Positions 6,587 to 9,730 of a stretch of DNA of 9,730 nt are shown here, piece by piece. Origin of the DNA: Dehalococcoidia bacterium (GTDB lineage: Bacteria; Chloroflexota; Dehalococcoidia; JAENJB01); contig JAENJB010000053.1 of the NCBI GenBank assembly GCA_016844565.1, positions 1-9,730 of the forward strand. The letters run 5' to 3'. A program made the translations under genes and the position numbers. Position 1 is the first letter of the stretch. Each line of letters opens with the position of its first letter. The notes beneath the pieces were generated by a model. It made no database searches. It worked only from the letters and a program-made list of their open reading frames with translations, and was not told the origin of the DNA.

Positions 6587-6625
6587 TTTAATTGTTTGGC
6601 AATGGGACGAATCAGCCTCACCATG

Positions 6626-6651
6626 TGTCACTGCAAGCGAAGCGAAACAAT
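6626..6651 (+). repeat. Partial MITE-like arm in the hrcA-grpE gap
   Basis: TGTCACTGCAAG followed by CGAAGCGAAACAAT matches the left arm of element B (5921-5946) at 23 of 26 positions. The matching right arm is absent; TGACA follows at 6651-6655, so only a half element or a decayed small palindrome remains. It fills most of the 43-base space between the hrcA stop and the upstream grpE ATG. Confidence 0.65.
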
Positions 6652-6667
6652 GACAGCGCGCCGTTGG

Positions 6668-7658
6668 TCAGTGGATGCCATCCACATCTATGTCCTGCTT
6701 CTCTTTACCGTACACGTCGGCGAGCAGATGGCTCAGCAGAAGGGAGAGATAGCTCACCGTAGCGATAACGCGCCCGTAGCGCATCCTGGTGGGACCCAGC
6801 ACCCCGAGAATCCCGCTCGCCTCTCCGGCGACGCCATACCCAGTAACCACCAGGCTATAGTCCCGCATCCTCTCCACCTCGTTCTCCCCCCCGATGATTA
6901 CCTTGACTCCTCGTTCCGTCAGGGCTTGCTGAACTGACTCGCGCAGGACCCTCCTCTCCCCCACCACCTCCATAACTGACCTCATTCTCTGGCCCTGGGC
7001 GAACTCAGGCTGTTCCAGCATAAGATTCAACCCCTCCAGGTACCAGGACTCCTCCGTCTCCATGTCCTCCTTCTCCATCATCCTGACTACCGCCCCGGTC
7101 ACCTGTTCCAAGAGCGGCGAGGCGCCGCCCGCCACCACTTCACCACCCATCCCATAACCCTGCCCCACCTGAGCCAGGCCACGCTCAAGGGAATGGCTTA
7201 TCTCCAACCTGGTCAGATCATGAAATACACTGTTCAGATGCTCCGCCAGGCGACTCAACTCCGTCTGGCTGGTCGCCTGCTTCAGTGGAAGAAGCTGCTG
7301 CTTCACCTTAGCCTGCCGGACAATCAGCACAGCCATCGCCAGAAGGCCTTGAAGACCCACCAACTCGATATGCCTGAAGCGGCAAGAGCTGGCGTGCGGC
7401 GGAGTGACCAGGGCCACATTGTGGGCCATGCGGGCCAGCATTGAAGCGGTCAAGTGTAGCCACTCATCCATCTCCCGGGCGACCTGATGGAACATCCCCC
7501 TCCAGATAGGCCATCTCATGGCGCACCGTCGCCGGGCTGACCCTCATATGGTAAGCGTGCGCTATTGCCTCTGACGGCACCGGTACTGCCTGCTCAATGT
7601 AGGCCCCGACAATACTCTTCAGGATGGCTTCCTGACGATCACTCAGCTTGGCTAGCAT
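6668..7658 (-). pseudogene. hrcA: Heat-inducible repressor HrcA, internally deleted and frameshifted
   Basis: HrcA represses heat-shock genes by binding CIRCE and is kept active by GroEL. The N-terminal part (7658 to about 7500) gives a good helix-turn-helix: LSDRQEAILKSIVGAYIEQ, then VSPATVRHEMAYLE. Here homology stops; this frame closes at 7464. Homology resumes in another frame from about 7492 with FHQVAREMDEWLHLTASMLARMAHNVALVTPP and runs intact to 6668, including RHIELVGL, YLEGLNLMLEQPEF, VKVIIGGEN and GPTRMRYGRVIATV. The roughly 40-45 residues that normally join the parts (the wing, GYI..P..S.G..PS..GYR.YV) are missing. Since the loss is not a multiple of three, no full-length repressor is made unless a frameshift occurs. 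The start at 7658 follows AAGGGGAAGAGG; an ATG at 7700 lies inside the CIRCE operator and is rejected. A sequencing or assembly error cannot be excluded. Confidence 0.85.
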
Positions 7659-7670
7659 CCTCTTCCCCTT
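7659..7670 (-). promoter_or_regulatory. Ribosome binding site deciding the hrcA start
   Basis: The purine-rich AAGGGGAAGAGG directly precedes the ATG at 7658. The in-frame ATG at 7700 has no such site and lies in the operator. Confidence 0.65.
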
Positions 7671-7683
7671 TGCTGCGTCCTGA

Positions 7684-7710
7684 TTAGCACTCGCCACCAT
7701 CGACTGCTAA
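7684..7710 (-). promoter_or_regulatory. CIRCE operator of the hrcA-grpE-dnaK-dnaJ operon
   Basis: The known CIRCE form is TTAGCACTC-N9-GAGTGCTAA. Read on the + strand this site has TTAGCACTC (7684-7692), nine bases, and GACTGCTAA (7702-7710): 17 of 18 arm positions match, with one change at 7704 (C for G). It starts 9 bases past the -10 box, so it overlaps or just follows the transcription start, the usual place for HrcA repression, and it lies in the 5' leader before the hrcA ribosome binding site. Confidence 0.95.
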
Positions 7711-7719
7711 CAGCTTGTA

Positions 7720-7748
7720 AATCTACCATCCGAGGACGGATTTGTCAA
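7720..7748 (-). promoter_or_regulatory. Sigma70-type promoter of the heat-shock operon
   Basis: On the - strand a perfect TTGACA (7748-7743), a 17-base spacer and TAGATT (7725-7720, four of six matches to TATAAT). The predicted start is near 7713, just before or within CIRCE. A housekeeping-type promoter under CIRCE control is the standard HrcA arrangement. Confidence 0.85.
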
Positions 7749-7772
7749 GGGGATGGATGACCTCTCGTCCCT

Positions 7773-7809
7773 GGCCCCCCTCTCTCCTCAAGTAGGAGAG
7801 AGGGGGGCC
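7773..7809 (-). repeat. Perfect 16-bp hairpin upstream of the hrcA promoter
   Basis: GGCCCCCCTCTCTCCT (7773-7788) and AGGAGAGAGGGGGGCC (7794-7809) pair perfectly around CAAGT. It stands between the end of the substrate-binding-protein gene and the hrcA promoter, and belongs to the same CTCTCC hairpin style as the other repeats. It may back up termination, but there is no clear T tract. Confidence 0.75.
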
Positions 7810-7820
7810 TAGTCTTCCCG

Positions 7821-7842
7821 AAGAGGGCATGGCGGCCCTCTT
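7821..7842 (-). repeat. Short 8-bp hairpin between two longer ones
   Basis: AAGAGGGC (7821-7828) and GCCCTCTT (7835-7842) are perfect inverted arms around ATGGCG. It is the middle of three hairpins in series between 7773 and 7885. Confidence 0.55.
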
Positions 7843-7850
7843 AAATATGA

Positions 7851-7885
7851 AAGTCCCCCTCTCCTTTGAAAGGAGAGGGGGACTT
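7851..7885 (-). terminator. Probable terminator of the substrate-binding-protein gene
   Basis: A perfect 17-bp palindrome with a single central base: AAGTCCCCCTCTCCTTT, G, AAAGGAGAGGGGGACTT. It begins 22 bases after the stop at 7908. On the - strand the arm ends in ACTTTCATATTTAAG, which is T-rich but not a clean T run. A near copy of the stem follows the paralogous gene (9434-9462), supporting a functional 3' end. Confidence 0.7.
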
Positions 7886-7907
7886 AAGGAGTGAGGTCTG
7901 ATGCTAC

Positions 7908-9032
7908 CTACTGAGCCCCGAAGATAGTCTTGCCGAAGACGCCGCCCCTCTTGGAGCTCTCCGGGTCCAGGTTGTTGGGCGGTTCGAGGAACGTGAAGGT
8001 GCCGGGACGCAACTCTGCGATCTTGAACCAGTCCTCGGAGACATCCTTCCTAACGGTGTACGTCTCCATTGCCCGTCCCATCGCCGCCTGCCCCTCTTTG
8101 CTGAACATCCAGTTGAGAAGCACCAGGACCGCGTTCGGGTGCGGTGCGTTGGCGATGAAGCCCACGCCGTTGACGTAGTATGAGGTGCCTTCCTTGAGGT
8201 GCATGATCTGCATCGGCGCCCCGGCCTTGATGGCGGCTACGGACTGGGAATAGGCGGGGAAGATGGCTATTGCCTTCTCCCCGAAGGTCACCTGGTTCAC
8301 CGGTATCTCATACCTTATATGGAGGGTGACGCGCTGTGCGGCCAGCTTCTTCCAGAACTCCTCGCCCAGCACCGTGGACCAGGCCGATATACCGGCCGAC
8401 CCCGGCCCCTGGCCGGGCCGCGGGTCAGACATCACGATCTTGCCCGCCCACCGCGGGTCGAGCAAATCGCTCCAGGACTGGATCTCTCCCTTCCTCACCA
8501 GGTCGGTATTGGCTAGGACCGAGGGCGTGATGGCGGTGGCGTAGATAAAGCCGCTCTTGGTGGGCTCGTGCTGGTCGGGGCGCATCTTCCAGACATCCTT
8601 CTCCTGCAGCGAAGGGAGGGTGGCCTTGACCGGCTGCAGGTACCCCTGGGCCAGCAGATTGTTGACGTTGGTCCAGCCCGAGATCAGGGCGTCGGCGACG
8701 TATGCCTTGGCACGTTGCTCCACCTCCACCCTGACTTGCATCTCGCCGCCGTTTCCGGCAACGGTCTCCACGTTGATGCCGTACTGCTTCATACCCGCCT
8801 TGATGGCGTCGCCGAGGCCGACGCCCAGTACATTGTAGAGGGTGATGGTCCCCTCCTTCTTGCCTGCCGCAAGCACCTTGTCCCATTCGCTCAGCGCAGG
8901 GGCCGGCGCTGGAGTTGGGGCTGGAGCCGGGGATGGCGCCTTCGCGGGCGCCGGTGCCGCCTTAGGCGCACACGCGCCCAGAATGAATACCAACCCCAGT
9001 AACAGAATGCCTATGAATTGTATCTTCCGCAC
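7908..9032 (-). CDS. ABC importer substrate-binding lipoprotein (Fe3+/polyamine-like family)
   Basis: This is an extracytoplasmic solute-binding protein of 374 residues, the receptor of an ABC importer. It starts with a lipoprotein signal peptide (MRKIQFIGILLLGLVFILGAC, lipobox LGAC, Cys21), then an Ala/Pro-rich linker (about 22-47) that tethers the domain. The mature domain opens with WDKVLAAGKKEGTITLYNV. The signatures WSDLLDPRWAGKIVMSDPRPG and LVLLNWMFSKEGQAAMGRAM are typical of type 2 binding proteins annotated as ferric-iron (AfuA/FutA-like), putrescine or aminoethylphosphonate receptors, so the ligand is not fixed. The start is GTG at 9032, supported by AAGGAG 7 bases before it. It has its own promoter, a hairpin terminator and a paralogue upstream. 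No permease or ATPase gene lies in the window. Confidence 0.92.
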   Translation of the reverse strand: MRKIQFIGILLLGLVFILGACAPKAAPAPAKAPSPAPAPTPAPAPALSEWDKVLAAGKKEGTITLYNVLGVGLGDAIKAGMKQYGINVETVAGNGGEMQVRVEVEQRAKAYVADALISGWTNVNNLLAQGYLQPVKATLPSLQEKDVWKMRPDQHEPTKSGFIYATAITPSVLANTDLVRKGEIQSWSDLLDPRWAGKIVMSDPRPGQGPGSAGISAWSTVLGEEFWKKLAAQRVTLHIRYEIPVNQVTFGEKAIAIFPAYSQSVAAIKAGAPMQIMHLKEGTSYYVNGVGFIANAPHPNAVLVLLNWMFSKEGQAAMGRAMETYTVRKDVSEDWFKIAELRPGTFTFLEPPNNLDPESSKRGGVFGKTIFGAQ

Positions 9033-9045
9033 CTTCTAACTCCTT
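9033..9045 (-). promoter_or_regulatory. Ribosome binding site deciding the GTG start
   Basis: AAGGAG (9045-9040 on the - strand), 7 spacer bases, then GTG at 9032. The codon is GTG, not ATG, and the strong site supports it; translation from here gives a complete lipoprotein signal. Confidence 0.8.
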
Positions 9046-9077
9046 ACAGTATAGACTTCACCGGACCAGTCAGACCA

Positions 9078-9106
9078 ATAATATGCATACCGATTCCCGT
9101 TGTCAA
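9078..9106 (-). promoter_or_regulatory. Near-consensus sigma70 promoter of the substrate-binding-protein gene
   Basis: TTGACA (9106-9101), a 17-base spacer and TATTAT (9083-9078, five of six matches) on the - strand. The expected start near 9071 gives a leader of about 39 bases before GTG. No operator-like dyad is seen around it. Confidence 0.8.
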
Positions 9107-9160
9107 CAGCGAGGCAGTTGCTTGGAAGATACGAGTGTCCCGCGAAACTGCTCGTCAAGT

Positions 9161-9283
9161 CCCTCTCCCTTGACGGGAGAGGGATAGGGAGAGGGTGACG
9201 TTTGGAGCGTCGGCGGATGCATCCCCCTCTCTCCTTCGACAAGCTCAGGACAGGTTCTAACTCTCCCCCTCCAGGGGGGAGAG
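9161..9283 (-). repeat. Composite CTCTCC repeat, copy 3, inverted
   Basis: Read on the - strand it repeats copy 1 part by part: hairpin CTCTCCCCC-CTGGA-GGGGGAGAG, TTAGAACC, TGTCCTGAGCTTGTCGAAGG and AGAGAG, a variable stretch, CACCCTCTCCCTAT, and hairpin CCCTCTCCC-GTCAA-GGGAGAGGG. The 21 bases at 9232-9252 are the exact reverse complement of 2474-2494. The unit is flipped while the neighbouring GGATTGCTTCG arm is not. Confidence 0.8.
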
Positions 9284-9294
9284 GACAGGTGCAC

Positions 9295-9340
9295 GGATTG
9301 CTTCGCCCTCCCGACAGGTCGGGATGGGCTCGCAATGACA
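9295..9340 (+). repeat. Right arm of a MITE-like element (copy D)
   Basis: GGATTGCTTCG (9295-9305) to CTCGCAATGACA (9329-9340) matches the right arms at 2567-2610 and 5993-6030. The variable middle is a perfect palindrome TCCCGAC-AG-GTCGGGA (9309-9324). No clear left arm remains; the inverted composite repeat occupies that side. Confidence 0.7.
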
Positions 9341-9395
9341 GGCCGTGCCGGAAGCGGCCATTTTCAGACCAATGACGGCCTCGTGACAAGGGGAG

Positions 9396-9424
9396 TCCGA
9401 GAGGGGGCTGTGCCCCCTCTCGGA
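9396..9424. repeat. Perfect 13-bp hairpin, same family as the dnaK-dnaJ hairpin
   Basis: TCCGAGAGGGGGC (9396-9408) and GCCCCCTCTCGGA (9412-9424) pair perfectly around TGT. The flank ACTCTTCC follows at 9429-9436 as it does after the hairpin at 3909-3935. On the - strand it comes after the terminator-like hairpin of the upstream gene. Confidence 0.75.
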
Positions 9425-9433
9425 GAACACTCT

Positions 9434-9462
9434 TCCCCCTCTCCTTTGGAAGGAGAGGGGGA
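9434..9462 (-). terminator. Probable terminator of the partial binding-protein gene
   Basis: TCCCCCTCTCCTT (9434-9446) and AAGGAGAGGGGGA (9450-9462) form a perfect 13-bp stem with loop TGG, 26 bases past the stop at 9489. It is nearly the same sequence and position as 7851-7885 behind the paralogue. There is no T tract, so termination strength is uncertain. Confidence 0.6.
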
Positions 9463-9488
9463 TACAGGGGATGAGGTTCGATTATTAC

Positions 9489-9730
9489 CTACTGGGTCCC
9501 GAAGATGGCCTTGGCAAAAGCTGCGCCCCTCGGGGCATTCTGAGGATCCAGGTTGTTGGGTGGATCGAGGAAGGTAAAGGTGCCCGGACGCAACTCGGCG
9601 ATATTGAACCAGTTCTCGTTAACATCCCTCCTCACACTGTAGGTCTTGGCGGCTCCACCCATCGCGGTTTGCCCTTCCTTGCTGAACATCCAGTTGAGGA
9701 GGACCAGCGCGGCATTCGGATGCGGCCCAT
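9489..9730 (-). CDS. Paralogous ABC substrate-binding protein, C-terminal end only
   Basis: The frame is open to the window edge, so the gene continues upstream outside it; the ATG at 9689 is internal. About 79 C-terminal residues are visible (GPHPNAALVLLNWMFSKEGQ to AKAIFGTQ). By eye about 58 of 79 align identically with the end of the neighbour at 7908-9032, including LVLLNWMFSKEGQ, IAELRPGTFTFL and PPNNLDP. Differences cluster in the last 20 residues. The role is presumably the same: solute capture for an ABC importer, with the ligand unknown. Both genes lie on the - strand, and a terminator-like hairpin plus the neighbour's own promoter separate them, so they are probably transcribed apart. 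Confidence 0.9.
   Translation of the reverse strand, partial: GPHPNAALVLLNWMFSKEGQTAMGGAAKTYSVRRDVNENWFNIAELRPGTFTFLDPPNNLDPQNAPRGAAFAKAIFGTQ

Larger units (their letters stand above)
9107..9488. other. Repeat-filled gap between the two paralogous binding-protein genes
   Basis: No gene is supported here. In order it holds about 50 plain bases, the inverted composite repeat copy 3 (9161-9283), the right arm of a MITE-like element (9295-9340), about 55 unassigned bases, a 13-bp hairpin (9396-9424) and the terminator-like hairpin of the upstream gene (9434-9462). The frames crossing it are repeat readings. Confidence 0.8.

Noticed and set aside
6622..6624. ATG at 6624 as the grpE start
   Set aside because: No Shine-Dalgarno, and it directly adjoins a repeat arm. 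The TTG at 6573 has GAGGAG at ideal spacing.
7698..7700. ATG at 7700 as the hrcA start
   Set aside because: It lies inside the CIRCE spacer with no ribosome binding site; the ATG at 7658 follows a purine-rich site.
7821..7885. Riboswitch or other structured leader before hrcA
   Set aside because: The hairpins lie upstream of the hrcA promoter, on the 3' side of the binding-protein gene, so they are not in the hrcA leader. They match the general repeat style.
9103..9389. Coding frames between the two binding-protein genes
   Set aside because: They read through the inverted composite repeat and the promoter region and show only repeat-derived low-complexity residues.

Overview
The window looks like chromosomal DNA from a GC-rich Chloroflexota bacterium, most likely class Dehalococcoidia. 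This is an inference. It rests on the der-plsY-gpsA gene order and on the GpsA N-terminus (GTTSWG in place of the usual GxGxWG), which resembles Dehalococcoides GpsA as I remember it. It also rests on the hrcA-grpE-dnaK-dnaJ order and on dense families of short palindromic repeats. No database search was possible.

Left part (1-2406, + strand): the 3' half of der (ribosome-assembly GTPase), then plsY (acyl-phosphate:glycerol-3-phosphate acyltransferase), overlapping der by one base, then gpsA (glycerol-3-phosphate dehydrogenase) 27 bases later. GpsA makes the glycerol-3-phosphate that PlsY acylates, so these two form a phospholipid-entry pair. A 392-base gap (2407-2798) then separates gpsA from the convergent dnaJ and is packed with hairpin repeats.

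Middle part (2799-7750, - strand): a heat-shock operon transcribed right to left as hrcA, grpE, dnaK, dnaJ. Its control region is clear: a sigma70-type promoter (TTGACA, 17 bases, TAGATT) followed by a nearly perfect CIRCE operator, the binding site of the repressor HrcA. However, the hrcA reading frame is broken. Its N-terminal helix-turn-helix part and its C-terminal part are in different frames, and about 40 residues that normally join them, including the wing, are absent. Repeats occupy the hrcA-grpE, grpE-dnaK and dnaK-dnaJ gaps.

Right part (7751-9730, - strand): a lipoprotein substrate-binding protein of an ABC importer with its own strong-looking promoter, and upstream of it the C-terminal end of a close paralogue that runs off the window. 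Both genes end in the same kind of hairpin, so gene and 3' flank appear to have been duplicated together. No permease or ATPase gene is in view.

The most unusual content is the modular repeat system. It includes a 90-125 base composite unit in three copies (one inverted, one lacking a 22-base module), a MITE-like palindrome with ends GTCATTGCGAG/CTCGCAATGAC, and a separate family of GC-rich hairpins. I see no tRNA, rRNA, CRISPR array, transposase gene or phage gene.
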